Shown here one piece after another: positions 53,200 to 62,801 of a DNA stretch of 64,000 bases. Within the stretch, counting starts at the first letter, position 1; each line of letters starts with the position of its first letter. The stretch comes from Candidatus Melainabacteria bacterium (lineage in GTDB: Bacteria > Cyanobacteriota > Vampirovibrionia > Gastranaerophilales > Gastranaerophilaceae). The notes below the pieces were generated by a model that was given only the letters and a program-made list of their open reading frames with translations, did not search any database and had not been told where the DNA came from. The position numbers and the translations under genes were made by a program. Where the stretch lies: contig QHMG01000007.1 in assembly GCA_003258725.1 (NCBI GenBank), forward strand, positions 53,431 through 117,430, read 5' to 3'.

Positions 53200-53216
53200 A
53201 ATATTTTCAAAAAATC

Positions 53217-54974
53217 TTATGATAAATTTCTAATCATTTCATGAGCTTCTTCAAAATCTGGAAAGATTTCAACAGCTTTTTCAAGTTGTTCAAGAGCTTT
53301 ATCCTTGTCACCTATTTGCTCATAACATTTTGCGCTATTCAATAACAACAACGTGTTACGAGGATTTGCTTCCAAAATCTTCAAGAATAATTGATTTGCT
53401 TGAATAAAGTTGCCTAAATTGAAATAACAAAGAGCTAAAATATTTTCTATTTCATCATTTGGTGCAATTTCATACGCTTTAACAAGATATAATTTTGCAT
53501 TATCGTAATCCTTCATTAAATATGCAGCTTTGCCTACCATAAATAAAATAAAATCACTCGTTGGAGCTTTTGCCAACGCCTTTAATAGCATTGAATACGC
53601 CGCTTCATTATCATTCAAACTCATTTTATTTTTTGCAGCAAAAGTCAAAAAATTCACATCTTCTGGAGCTTGAGAAAGTGCGTATTTATACATTTCATCA
53701 GCTTTTACAAAATCTCCTGTCGCATGCAAATAATTTGCATATTCAAAAACAATATCTTTGTTTTCTGGGTCTAATTCGTAAGCCTTATCAAATTCGTCTT
53801 TTGCATATTCAAACATTCGCTTGTTAAGATAAATTACCCCTAAATCCTTGTGAGTTCTTGCAGAATTTGGATTTAGAGCTAAAACTTTTTTGAAAATTCT
53901 TTCTGCATTATCAAAATCATTTGTTTTCATGCAAAGCATTGCATATTCATAATAAATCTCGGGAGTGACAGCCCCTTGCTTCATAATTGTTTCATACAAA
54001 GTTTTTGCTTCTTCAATCTTACCCATTTTAATATAAATTGAAGCTAATTTTTGAAGCATCATTGTTGCTTTTGGATTTGTAAGAATTACAAGTGCTAAAA
54101 TTTCACTTGCACATTTTAAATCACCTAGCGCTTCATAACAACAAACTAAATTGTATTTAAAATTTGTTTTTTCTGGATATTTTGCAGATAATTCTCTGTA
54201 ATGTTTAATAGCTTCATCATATTGTCCAGATTTAAATTCAGACAATGCCAAAGAAACAATATAGTTATCTAAAGGCTCAACCTCATACGCTTGTTTAAAT
54301 TTTTCGCAAGCCTCTTTATGTTTACCTTGAAGTTGTAAAATAGACCCCATATTATAGTAAGTAATAGAATTATCTGGGTCATATTCTGTCGCTTTTTGGT
54401 AATTTTCAAAGGCTTTTTGATAGTTAGCCATTGTAATATAAGCTGTACCCAAATTGTTATAAATTTGAGCATGGTCAGGTTTTAATTCAGACGCTTTTTC
54501 TAAATACGCAATTGCTTCTTCAAACTTTTTAAGCGTCATTAATGCAGTACCAGCTAAGAAATATAACCTATAATCATCTGGGGCAAAAATAATTGCTTTT
54601 TTAGCTAATTCAACTGCTTTTTCGTCTTGTTTGTCTTTCATATAAACTACACACAAATTCTTGTATGCATCTAAATATTCTTCTCTTAAATTGATTACTT
54701 CAAGATACGCTGGAATTGCGTGAAGATAATCTTCAAGATTGTCATAACAATTTGCTAGATAAAACCAACTTGAAGCGTCATCAGGTGCATATTTAACAAC
54801 TGTTTCAAAATTTATACGACCTTGCTCATACAATTCTAAATTTAAGTTGCATAGGCCTAGCAATTTCAAAGCTTCAACATTAAATTCATCATTTTTTAAA
54901 AATTCTTCTAGTAAAACTTTTGCTTGTGAAAAATCTTTTTCACCAATAATTTGATTAATTTCGTCTAAGTTCAT
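53217..54974 (-). CDS. Large tetratricopeptide-repeat protein
   Basis: 585 residues made of about 16 consecutive TPR units (for example IYNNLGTAYITMANYQKAFENYQKATEYDPDN and ARTHKDLGVIYLNKRMFEYAKDEFDKAYELDPEN), covering the whole length. The ATG at 54974 has GGAGA six bases upstream; the ATG at 54986 overlaps that site and is less likely. No signal peptide. A protein-interaction scaffold; the partner is unknown. It is divergent from gyrA, 90 bases apart. Confidence 0.9.
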   Translation of the reverse strand: MNLDEINQIIGEKDFSQAKVLLEEFLKNDEFNVEALKLLGLCNLNLELYEQGRINFETVVKYAPDDASSWFYLANCYDNLEDYLHAIPAYLEVINLREEYLDAYKNLCVVYMKDKQDEKAVELAKKAIIFAPDDYRLYFLAGTALMTLKKFEEAIAYLEKASELKPDHAQIYNNLGTAYITMANYQKAFENYQKATEYDPDNSITYYNMGSILQLQGKHKEACEKFKQAYEVEPLDNYIVSLALSEFKSGQYDEAIKHYRELSAKYPEKTNFKYNLVCCYEALGDLKCASEILALVILTNPKATMMLQKLASIYIKMGKIEEAKTLYETIMKQGAVTPEIYYEYAMLCMKTNDFDNAERIFKKVLALNPNSARTHKDLGVIYLNKRMFEYAKDEFDKAYELDPENKDIVFEYANYLHATGDFVKADEMYKYALSQAPEDVNFLTFAAKNKMSLNDNEAAYSMLLKALAKAPTSDFILFMVGKAAYLMKDYDNAKLYLVKAYEIAPNDEIENILALCYFNLGNFIQANQLFLKILEANPRNTLLLLNSAKCYEQIGDKDKALEQLEKAVEIFPDFEEAHEMIRNLS

Positions 54975-55064
54975 TTTATTCTCCATAGTTAAATTATATT
55001 ACAAAAAAATAACATGTTATGTATTTTTATGGTAAAATAAGGGCATGGGAAAAGGAGATTAGTT

Positions 55065-57611
55065 GTGACTCAACAAAATATGTTTTCAGAAGGAAATATT
55101 ATTCCTGTAAATATTAGAGAAGAAATGAAGCGTTCATACGTAGATTACGCAATGAGTGTAATCGTAGGACGTGCATTACCTGATGTTCGTGATGGTTTAA
55201 AACCTGTACACCGTCGTATCTTGTTTGCGATGAACGAACTTGGCATGACACCTGATAAACCTTTCAGAAAATGTGCCAGAATCGTTGGTGAAGTTTTAGG
55301 TAAATATCACCCTCACGGTGATTTATCAGTATACGAAGCGCTTGTACGTATGGCACAAGACTTTTCAACAAGATATTTAACAGTAGATGGACATGGTAAC
55401 TTCGGTTCAGTTGATGGTGACTCAGCTGCTGCAATGCGTTATACCGAAGCTAGAATGCACAAAATTACACAATCAATGCTTGCTGATATTGATTGCGAAA
55501 CAGTTGATTTTGGACCAAACTTCGACGGTTCATTACAAGAACCTTATGTTTTACCTGTAAGATTACCGATGTTATTATTAAATGGTACTTCTGGTATTGC
55601 GGTAGGTATGGCGACAAATGTTCCGCCTCACAACGCTTGCGAAGTTATTGACGGTTTGATTGCTTTAATTGATAATCCAAACATTACAGTTGAAGAATTA
55701 ATGCAATACATCAAAGGTCCTGACTTCCCAACAGCTGCAACAATTGTTGGTTTAAACGACATTAGACAAGCATACGAAACAGGTCGTGGCTCTATCAAAA
55801 TGCAAGCCGTTGCAAGTTTTGAAGAAATTGCTGGCGGTGGCGGCAGACAATCTAGAACAGCTATTGTTGTTACAGAAATTCCTTACCAAGTTAACAAATC
55901 TGATTTAATCTTGAAGATTGCAGAACTTGTTAAAGATCAAAGAATTACAGGCATTTCTGATATTCGTGATGAATCTGACCGTGAAGGTATGAGAATCGTT
56001 ATTGAATTGAAACGTGACGCTAAACCTGATGTAGTTAAAAACAACTTATTCAAGTATACTCAATTATCAACAACTTTTGGTGTAAACATCATGGCTCTTT
56101 GCGACAAACGTCCTAGATTGTTGAACTTACACCAAGTATTAACTGAATTCGTAGCTCACAGAGTTGAAATTGTAACAAGAAGAACTATTTACTTCTTGAA
56201 AAAAGCTAAAATCAGAGCTCACATATTGGCTGGTTTAATCATTGCTTTAGGTTCATTAGACGAAGTTATTGAATTAATTAAATCTTCTAAAACAACTGAT
56301 GATGCACGTCAAGGCTTAATGAGCAAATTCGGTTTAGATGTTGACCAAGCTAACGCAATTCTTGAAATGCAATTAAGACGTTTAACAGGCTTAGAACAAG
56401 ACAAAATTAAGGCTGAATATGACGAATTAATCAAGAAAATTGCTGAATACGAAGGTATCTTAGCTGACAGACAAAAAGTATTGAACATTATCAAAACAGA
56501 ATTATTAGAAGATAAAGAAAAATATGGTGATGAAAGAAGAACTCAAATTATCGCAGAACAAGGCGAAATGAGTATTGAAGACTTAACACCAAATACTCCA
56601 ATGGCAGTATTTATCACTCATCAAGGTTATATCAAACGTATTTCTTTAGATACATTTGAACGTCAAAACCGTGCAACTCGTGGTAAATCTGGCATCAAGA
56701 CGAAGGAAGATGATGATATTCAACACTTCTTTACAGCAATGATGCACGATAAAGTTTTATTCTTCTCATCTAAAGGTACTGTTTATAGCTTAAATGTTTA
56801 TGACTTCCCTGAAGGTCAACGTCAAGCTAAAGGTTTACCAATCATTAACGTATTACCAATTGGTCAAGATGAAAGAATTACAGCTGTTGTTCCAGTAAGC
56901 AACTTCTCTAAAGATGCAAACTTAATTATGTTGACTAAGAGCGGTTACATCAAGAGAATTGAACTAGACAACTTCTCAAATATCAGAAGAAACGGTATTA
57001 TTGCTATTAGCCTAGAAGAAAACGACGAATTGAATTGGGTTAAATTAGCAAATCCAAAAGATGAAATCATTATTGGTACTAAATGCGGTATGGCAATTAG
57101 ATTCTCAATCGAAGATTTAAGACCTTTAGGCAGAAGTGCAAGAGGTGTAAACTCAATGAAATTGAGAACAGGTGATGAAATTATCGGTTGTGATATAGTT
57201 CCTCAAAATTACGATGCAGACTTACTTGTAGTTACATCTGACGGCTTTGGAAAACGTACAAAACTTTCTGAATTCAGAGGTCAAAACAGAGGCGGTATAG
57301 GTTTAATCGCAACTAAGTTCAAAACTAACGAATCTAGACTTGTTGCTTTAACTATCGTTGCTGAAAACGACGAAATTATGTTGGTTACAGCAAATGGTAT
57401 TGTTACTCGTATCAAAGCAAGCGACATCTCACAACAAGGTCGTCCAGCAACAGGTGTTAGAGCACAAAACCTAGTTGACAACGATACTGTTGTTTCTGTA
57501 AATAAAATTATCACACCTGAAGAAGAAGATTCTATCGTGGATAAGGCTGCACCAAAAACAACTGAAGAAAAAGCTGATGACGTATCAGCTGAACAAACAA
57601 AATTGATATAA
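55065..57611 (+). CDS. gyrA: DNA gyrase subunit A
   Basis: Type IIA topoisomerase subunit that cuts and rejoins DNA. 848 residues. GTG start with AAGGAG seven bases upstream. The catalytic tyrosine is Tyr126 (AAAMRYTEARM). The C-terminal domain has six-blade repeats with cyanobacterial-type sequence (RQNRATRGKSGIKTK and ISLEENDELNWVKLA) and a degenerate GyrA box GQNRGGIG. Residues equivalent to E. coli Ser83 and Asp87 are Leu87 and Glu91 (HPHGDLSVYEAL); Leu at the first is a classic quinolone-resistance residue. Topoisomerase IV ParC is a possible alternative. A strong terminator follows. Confidence 0.93.
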   Translation: MTQQNMFSEGNIIPVNIREEMKRSYVDYAMSVIVGRALPDVRDGLKPVHRRILFAMNELGMTPDKPFRKCARIVGEVLGKYHPHGDLSVYEALVRMAQDFSTRYLTVDGHGNFGSVDGDSAAAMRYTEARMHKITQSMLADIDCETVDFGPNFDGSLQEPYVLPVRLPMLLLNGTSGIAVGMATNVPPHNACEVIDGLIALIDNPNITVEELMQYIKGPDFPTAATIVGLNDIRQAYETGRGSIKMQAVASFEEIAGGGGRQSRTAIVVTEIPYQVNKSDLILKIAELVKDQRITGISDIRDESDREGMRIVIELKRDAKPDVVKNNLFKYTQLSTTFGVNIMALCDKRPRLLNLHQVLTEFVAHRVEIVTRRTIYFLKKAKIRAHILAGLIIALGSLDEVIELIKSSKTTDDARQGLMSKFGLDVDQANAILEMQLRRLTGLEQDKIKAEYDELIKKIAEYEGILADRQKVLNIIKTELLEDKEKYGDERRTQIIAEQGEMSIEDLTPNTPMAVFITHQGYIKRISLDTFERQNRATRGKSGIKTKEDDDIQHFFTAMMHDKVLFFSSKGTVYSLNVYDFPEGQRQAKGLPIINVLPIGQDERITAVVPVSNFSKDANLIMLTKSGYIKRIELDNFSNIRRNGIIAISLEENDELNWVKLANPKDEIIIGTKCGMAIRFSIEDLRPLGRSARGVNSMKLRTGDEIIGCDIVPQNYDADLLVVTSDGFGKRTKLSEFRGQNRGGIGLIATKFKTNESRLVALTIVAENDEIMLVTANGIVTRIKASDISQQGRPATGVRAQNLVDNDTVVSVNKIITPEEEDSIVDKAAPKTTEEKADDVSAEQTKLI

Positions 57612-57626
57612 TTTAATCAATAAATA

Positions 57627-57668
57627 ACAAAAGGCGCAAACTTTTTTTCAAAAGTTTGCGCCTTTTGT
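57627..57668 (+). terminator. Terminator of gyrA
   Basis: A perfect stem of about 18 bp (ACAAAAGGCGCAAACTTTT at 57627-57645 with 57650-57668), four-base loop and a T-run; starts 15 bases after the stop codon. Confidence 0.88.
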
Positions 57669-57752
57669 ATACTTTTCTACTGAATACTTAGATTATAACT
57701 ATTTGTAAACTTGGGTAGTGGTAAAATGCTACATCTTTGTTATAATTAGTTT

Positions 57753-58010
57753 ATGAAAAATTTGAACAATATAAACGATTGGACAGATGTTACAGAGCAC
57801 TTAAAACTTGGTGAAATTTTAATTGCCTCTGGAAAAATCAATTTAATTCAATTGGGCATGGCTATTGATATTCAAAATTTTCAACAAATGCCTATCGGTC
57901 AAATTTTCTTGGAAATGAAAATTATTTCTAAAGAAGATTTATATTCCGCTTTGGATTTACAAAAAGAGATTGATGAAATTATAGCAAGAAGGAAAAATGA
58001 TGATATTTAA
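57753..58010 (+). CDS. Small MshEN-like protein
   Basis: 85 residues with two similar segments, HLKLGEILIASGKINLIQLGMAIDIQ and MPIGQIFLEMKIISKEDLYSALDLQ, a pattern (LGxxLxxxGxI...QLxxAL) matching the MshEN/type II secretion E N-terminal domain, which in larger ATPases binds c-di-GMP. No ATPase domain is attached. It overlaps the transporter gene by 14 bases. c-di-GMP binding is only a possibility. Confidence 0.75.
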   Translation: MKNLNNINDWTDVTEHLKLGEILIASGKINLIQLGMAIDIQNFQQMPIGQIFLEMKIISKEDLYSALDLQKEIDEIIARRKNDDI

Positions 58011-59028
58011 AGACATTTTAACAACAAAAAATTTGGTATTCATAATACTTTTACTAATTTTGTTAAAAATATTACCAGCAGTTAGTGATATCGTAATGCT
58101 ATTCTTTGCCTGCTTCGTACTTTCATGCTCACTTTTACCTGTTGTTCAGTTATTGGACAAAAAAATTAAGAACAGAAGTCTTTCTGCAGGCATTGTAATT
58201 TCAGGCGCTGTAATTTTAACTCTTGCATTCATTATGCCAATTTTTATGGTTACAATCGAACAAATTACAAACTTTGTTCAAACAATTCCTACAAAAATTG
58301 CAGATATACATACATTTATCAATAATTTTTCGTTTAACGGTCAACATTTGAACCAAATTATTGATCTTCAAAATCTTGTTGGAAACAGTAATGATTTAGC
58401 TCAAAGTATTGTTAGCCAATCTGTAAATATAACAGTCGGATTTGCTCAAGGTATTATCGTATTTATAGCTGTTGTAACCATTGTATTCTATATGCTAAAA
58501 GATACGATTTATATGAAAAATAAATTTATAGAATTCTTCCCTGAAAAAATGAAAGCTAAGGCTGAAGATATCGTTAATAAAATTGCGGCGAAAGTCGGCG
58601 GATACGTGATTGCAACAATTATTTCTTGCTCTGCAATATGGTTATTAATTGCATTAATTCTTGCGATATTAAGAGTTGAATATGCATTCTCATTAGGCTT
58701 AATCGCAGGTGTGCTTGATATTATCCCTGTTGTTGGACCAACAGTAGCATTGACTTTAATCATTTTAACTGCCTTCAAAAAAGGGCTAATTATTGTAGCT
58801 ATTGCAATTCTTCTATTTCTTGGAGTTCAACAATTGTCAAATAATGTTATCCGACCAATTGTATTTGGCAGATTTATGGAATTACATCCGCTTGTAATTA
58901 TCGCAGCCTTGTTAATCGGCGGAAAATTCGGTGGACTTATAGGTTTAATTTTTGCTCCTGCAATTGCTGCAATTGTGACAGTTTTAATTGATGAAATTTA
59001 TTTAAAAACAATTAATAAGAAAAAGTAA
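57997..59028 (+). CDS. AI-2E family transporter (PerM-like)
   Basis: 343 residues, seven to eight membrane helices with the family's tandem C-terminal signature (SLGLIAGVLDIIPVVGPTVA, and RPIVFGRFMELHPLVIIAALLIGGKFGGLIGLIFAPAIAA). Substrates in the family vary (autoinducer-2, Na+/H+). Two adjacent ATG codons follow an AGAAGGAAAA site. The stop overlaps the next start (TAATG), so the three genes from 57753 are probably co-translated. Confidence 0.93.
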   Translation: MMIFKDILTTKNLVFIILLLILLKILPAVSDIVMLFFACFVLSCSLLPVVQLLDKKIKNRSLSAGIVISGAVILTLAFIMPIFMVTIEQITNFVQTIPTKIADIHTFINNFSFNGQHLNQIIDLQNLVGNSNDLAQSIVSQSVNITVGFAQGIIVFIAVVTIVFYMLKDTIYMKNKFIEFFPEKMKAKAEDIVNKIAAKVGGYVIATIISCSAIWLLIALILAILRVEYAFSLGLIAGVLDIIPVVGPTVALTLIILTAFKKGLIIVAIAILLFLGVQQLSNNVIRPIVFGRFMELHPLVIIAALLIGGKFGGLIGLIFAPAIAAIVTVLIDEIYLKTINKKK

Positions 59029-60557
59029 TGGAAAAGTTTTTATACAAGAGAAATCCTAAAAAAAATGCAGATTATAACATTTGGATGGCTTTTCCTGGGT
59101 GTTATTCGTTTGCATTATCTTCACTAGGCTATTTGCATATTTTTAGGCTTATGGACGAGATGGAAGAAGTTAATGTGGAACGAGTTTACTCAGATTCAAC
59201 AAAAACTGAAATTCAGTTTAAAGATGTAAACGCAATTGCATTTTCAAGTTCTTTTGACTTAGATTTTATGTCGATATTTCCAATGTTTGATAAATATAAA
59301 ATTCCATATAAAACCTCTGATAGAGATAAAAATATGCCAATAATTTTCTGCGGAGGACCTGTTGTTACTGCAAATCCAATTCCATATAAAGATTTTTTTG
59401 ATTTTATGATTATAGGAGATGGCGAACAACTAAACACAAATGTCGTAACTATTTTAGCTGACAACAAAGACAAGCCTAAAGACGAAATTCTGAAATTATT
59501 AGCTAAACTTAATGGCATATATGTGCCGACTCTAAATCAAGAAAAAATAGTTAAAAACAGCTGTAAAATTGAAAACTGCGTTTATACTCCCATTTTAAGT
59601 GATGATGCCTTTTTCAAGGATATGTTCATAATTGAGATATCAAGAGGTTGCGCAAATTGCTGTGGCTTTTGTATGGCATCATATTTAAACTTACCTGTAA
59701 GATTTGCTCCTTATGAGAATATTATTGAAGCAATAGATTTAGGTCTGCAATACACAAACAAAATTGCTCTTTTAGGAGCGCAAGTTTCTATTCACCCTAA
59801 ATTTAAACAAATTTGCGAATATATTGCACAAAAAGTTCAAAAAAATCCAGAAATAGAAATGAGCATTTCCTCTTTAAGAGTTGATGCGGTTGATGATGCA
59901 ATGATAAAAACTCTTGTTTCTGCACATCAAAAACACGTAACTATTGCGATTGAGGCTGGTAGTGAGCGACTTAGAAAAGTAATAAATAAAAACATTACAG
60001 AGGAACAAATTAAACATACTGTTGAAACTGCACGATTAAACGGTTTAAAAGGTGTAAAAATCTATGCAATGATTGGGATTCCAACTGAAACCCAAGAGGA
60101 TTTGAATGAAATGGTAAGAGTCGCAAAGGAATTAAAACAAGCAAACAAAGGCTTTGACATCTCTTTTGCATTTTCATCATTTATCCCTAAACCACACACT
60201 CCACTTCAATGGTGTGGAAGATTTTCAACAAAAGAACTTGAAAAAAGACAAAATTTTCTACAAAAAGAATTTCACAAAATTGGGGTTAAAACAAGTTTTT
60301 CAAGCATTAAATGGGATTATTGGCAAACCGTTTTATCAAGAGGTGATGAAAAAATTTCAGACTTCATTATTGATGTATACAAAAATGGTTCAAAATTAGG
60401 TGCTTTTAAAAAAGCCGCCAAAGACAAATTTAATCCTGACGATTACGCATTAAGAGATTTCAATTTAAACGAAGCACTATCATGGGATATAATTGATTTA
60501 CCACCAAGTAAAGAAGTATTAATTGAACGCCATAAAAAATTACTTAATTTACCTTAG
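59028..60557 (+). CDS. B12-binding-type radical SAM protein
   Basis: 509 residues. N-terminal cobalamin-binding-like Rossmann region (about 15-175; IFCGGPVVTANPIPYKDFFDF), then a radical SAM core with Cys208, Cys212 and Cys215 (RGCANCCGFCMASY), EAGSERLRKVINKN and GVKIYAMIGIPTET. Resembles the YgiQ/TIGR03960 group; the usual DxHxxG cobalamin motif is not obvious, so B12 may not be bound. It ends with a 14-base tail-to-tail overlap with the next gene. Substrate unknown. Confidence 0.88.
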   Translation: MEKFLYKRNPKKNADYNIWMAFPGCYSFALSSLGYLHIFRLMDEMEEVNVERVYSDSTKTEIQFKDVNAIAFSSSFDLDFMSIFPMFDKYKIPYKTSDRDKNMPIIFCGGPVVTANPIPYKDFFDFMIIGDGEQLNTNVVTILADNKDKPKDEILKLLAKLNGIYVPTLNQEKIVKNSCKIENCVYTPILSDDAFFKDMFIIEISRGCANCCGFCMASYLNLPVRFAPYENIIEAIDLGLQYTNKIALLGAQVSIHPKFKQICEYIAQKVQKNPEIEMSISSLRVDAVDDAMIKTLVSAHQKHVTIAIEAGSERLRKVINKNITEEQIKHTVETARLNGLKGVKIYAMIGIPTETQEDLNEMVRVAKELKQANKGFDISFAFSSFIPKPHTPLQWCGRFSTKELEKRQNFLQKEFHKIGVKTSFSSIKWDYWQTVLSRGDEKISDFIIDVYKNGSKLGAFKKAAKDKFNPDDYALRDFNLNEALSWDIIDLPPSKEVLIERHKKLLNLP

Positions 60558-61041
60558 TTTTTGATTTGTTAAATCTATCAACAAGTCTAGCAGCAAAATC
60601 AATAGCTTTTGTTGAATCCCTAAATGCACGTTTTGGAACAACCAACGCACTATTTTTTGAAATATAGATAAAAATTAAAGCTTCTGTAACTTTAACATCA
60701 TTAATGTCTTTGAAAGGAATAAGAGTGTCACCAAAGTTACTGATAAAGTTTACACCATCATCTTTCAACGTGCAAACAACGCTTGAAAGAACTCTTAATG
60801 AATTTCTTACTGTAATATATGTTAAAAATAAAATTAATGGGAATACCATTATTGAAAATGCAACAAACAAGCAACCTAACGGAATATTATGCATACAAAA
60901 AAATACAACACCGATTATAAAAGATGCAAGATTAAAAATTAAAAACAAAGTACAGCGAACTTTTTCAAAAGAAAAAGTATCTAGCACAAAATTCATTATA
61001 TCTTCTCTAGTATATTGATACGAAACTGTTAAATCTGCCAT
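60544..61041 (-). CDS. YcxB-like membrane protein
   Basis: 165 residues: two membrane helices (about 30-75) and a C-terminal part with the YcxB-like pattern, GDTLIPFKDINDVKVTEALIFIYISKNSALVVPKRAF. YcxB-like proteins are small membrane proteins without known function. Its last 14 bases overlap the end of the radical SAM gene on the other strand. Confidence 0.75.
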   Translation of the reverse strand: MADLTVSYQYTREDIMNFVLDTFSFEKVRCTLFLIFNLASFIIGVVFFCMHNIPLGCLFVAFSIMVFPLILFLTYITVRNSLRVLSSVVCTLKDDGVNFISNFGDTLIPFKDINDVKVTEALIFIYISKNSALVVPKRAFRDSTKAIDFAARLVDRFNKSKTKVN

Positions 61042-61179
61042 GATTACTCCCTTTACGCATTATTATTATAACGTAAATAAATTATTAAGTAAAAGATTCC
61101 CTAATTTATGTTTAAATTTCCTAAAAATTGGGTATATTAAATATAGGAAGCAAATTACATGATAAGAGGAGATTCAAGG

Positions 61180-61986
61180 ATGAAGCTGAGAACTTTATGG
61201 AATAAATTTATTGTTGAAACAGTTGGTCCCTACAGTACAGGTTTACAACTTGAAAAGAAGTTTGGTCTTGAATCTGCGGCTGTATTAAATCATATTTATA
61301 AAAATAAACCGACAGGCGAAAATGCCTTAGGCGTTTGGCTTGATAGAAAATTTGTAACTAACGCTATTTGGGACGCAATAAGACGTCGTAAAGCAAACAT
61401 TTCCGAGGCGCTTAATGATACCCTTCATGAATTCTTTGATAAACGAGCTTATTCAACCGTTAAAATCTGCGATTTAGCTTGCGGATATAGTAACTATTTG
61501 GTTGAAAATTTAAAGCATTACAACAATGATAAATTAGAAATTGAATTTATCGACAAAGATATTAAATCACAATACGAATTGAGAGAACCTTTGCGTGCGT
61601 TTAAAAATGTCAAAACTTCATTCAGACGTAGTGATATCACAAATGATAGAACCTATGATTTTGTTGGAGCTCCAGACATTATGATTTTATCTGGATATTT
61701 TGACACAATTTGCAAAGATGAAGTTCAAATTGAATATATCCTTAGACAAGTTTATAAGTCTCTAAATCCTGAAGGATACTTCATTTTTACAACTCAAAAT
61801 ACAAATTACAATATCAAGACTATTGATGAACTTCTTTTTGAAGACAATTCAAACAAAAAAGCTCAAAAAGAAGAAAAAGATATTGATAATATCCGCAATA
61901 TGGCTGAAATTACAGGTTTTGAAATTTTAAGCGAAAAAGTTGATAACGAAAATCGTTACTGCGTTTATGTCGCTAAAAAATCTTAA
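61180..61986 (+). CDS. Class I SAM-dependent methyltransferase-like protein
   Basis: 268 residues from the ATG at 61180, which has AGGAG eight bases upstream; the ATG at 61159 with a weaker AGGAAG site is an alternative. Motif I is KICDLACGYSNYLVEN, followed by the acidic end of strand 2 (IEFIDKD), PDIMILSGYFDTI (post-I region) and LNPEGYFIFTTQN (motif III-like). The N-terminal 70 residues (FIVETVGPYSTGLQLEKKFGL) form a helical cap. Substrate unknown. Ends with a four-base overlap with the thioredoxin gene. Confidence 0.8.
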   Translation: MKLRTLWNKFIVETVGPYSTGLQLEKKFGLESAAVLNHIYKNKPTGENALGVWLDRKFVTNAIWDAIRRRKANISEALNDTLHEFFDKRAYSTVKICDLACGYSNYLVENLKHYNNDKLEIEFIDKDIKSQYELREPLRAFKNVKTSFRRSDITNDRTYDFVGAPDIMILSGYFDTICKDEVQIEYILRQVYKSLNPEGYFIFTTQNTNYNIKTIDELLFEDNSNKKAQKEEKDIDNIRNMAEITGFEILSEKVDNENRYCVYVAKKS

Positions 61987-62285
61987 TTAGCAATATGCTT
62001 ATTTAATCTATCCATAAGATCAAATTTAGAATGTAGCCCCAAAAATCGGTCAACCTCTTTACCTTCTTTGAATAAAATAAAAGTTGGTAATGAACTTACG
62101 CTAAATTTTTGGGCTATGTGTCTATTATCATCTGTGTCAACTTTGCCAATCCAAACTTTATCTAATTCCTCTAAAATTGGCTCTTGACGACTACAAAAAC
62201 CGCACCAAGGGGCATAAAATTCAACCAATTTAAGTCCATTTTTTAGTTCATTGTCAAAATTTGTTATATCAAGTTCTTTAATCAT
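61983..62285 (-). CDS. Thioredoxin-like protein (CGFC active site)
   Basis: 100 residues, a complete thioredoxin fold. Active site WCGFC (Cys28, Cys31) instead of WCGPC, and the cis-proline loop SVSSLPTFILFKEG is normal. The Phe in the CXXC will raise or change redox potential compared with thioredoxin; PDI-like activity is also possible. No signal peptide, so cytoplasmic. Start at MIKELDITNF with a GGAGGG site. Confidence 0.93.
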   Translation of the reverse strand: MIKELDITNFDNELKNGLKLVEFYAPWCGFCSRQEPILEELDKVWIGKVDTDDNRHIAQKFSVSSLPTFILFKEGKEVDRFLGLHSKFDLMDRLNKHIAN

Positions 62286-62355
62286 AATAATAAACCCTCC
62301 AAACTTAATATTGCAAATTTTATAAAAATATTACATTCACCAAGTTGGCATAAAT

Positions 62356-62799
62356 TTATAGTTCTTTTTTCATTTCAACATAAGGTAAACGAGAAAAACC
62401 CGATTTTTCATAAACATGTACGGCATGAGTATTTTCATCTTCAACCTCTAAACGTAAAATACAGTCTTTATAACTATCTTCAACATGTTTAATTACTTTT
62501 GGAATAATTCCCTTACCTCTAAATTCAGGTTTTAAATATAAATCTTCAAGCCAAATACAAGTTTTACCGAACTCTGTTGAAAAACTTTTTGCCAACATTG
62601 CATATCCAAGAATTTTGGTATCTTTTTCAAAAGTATAACCTTCCACGTAAGGATTATTTTCAATACAAGCTTCAAAATCACGATTAAAAATTTCTTCACT
62701 TCCGTTTGTAAAAACAGCCTCAGAAGAATAGAAAACTTTCATCATTGAAAGGATTTCAAACTTATCCTCTCTCAAAAATTTTCTTATATTAAATTGCAT
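62356..62799 (-). CDS. GNAT-family N-acetyltransferase
   Basis: 147 residues. The acetyl-CoA-binding motif A is LYLKPEFRGKGIIPKVIKHVE (R/QxxGxG/A as RGKGI), followed by motif B HAVHVYEKSGFSRL. N-terminal FNIRKFLREDKFEIL is typical of GNAT enzymes. Acceptor (amine, peptide or drug) cannot be told. Two bases after the calpain-like gene. Confidence 0.92.
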   Translation of the reverse strand: MQFNIRKFLREDKFEILSMMKVFYSSEAVFTNGSEEIFNRDFEACIENNPYVEGYTFEKDTKILGYAMLAKSFSTEFGKTCIWLEDLYLKPEFRGKGIIPKVIKHVEDSYKDCILRLEVEDENTHAVHVYEKSGFSRLPYVEMKKEL

Positions 62800-62801
62800 A
62801 A

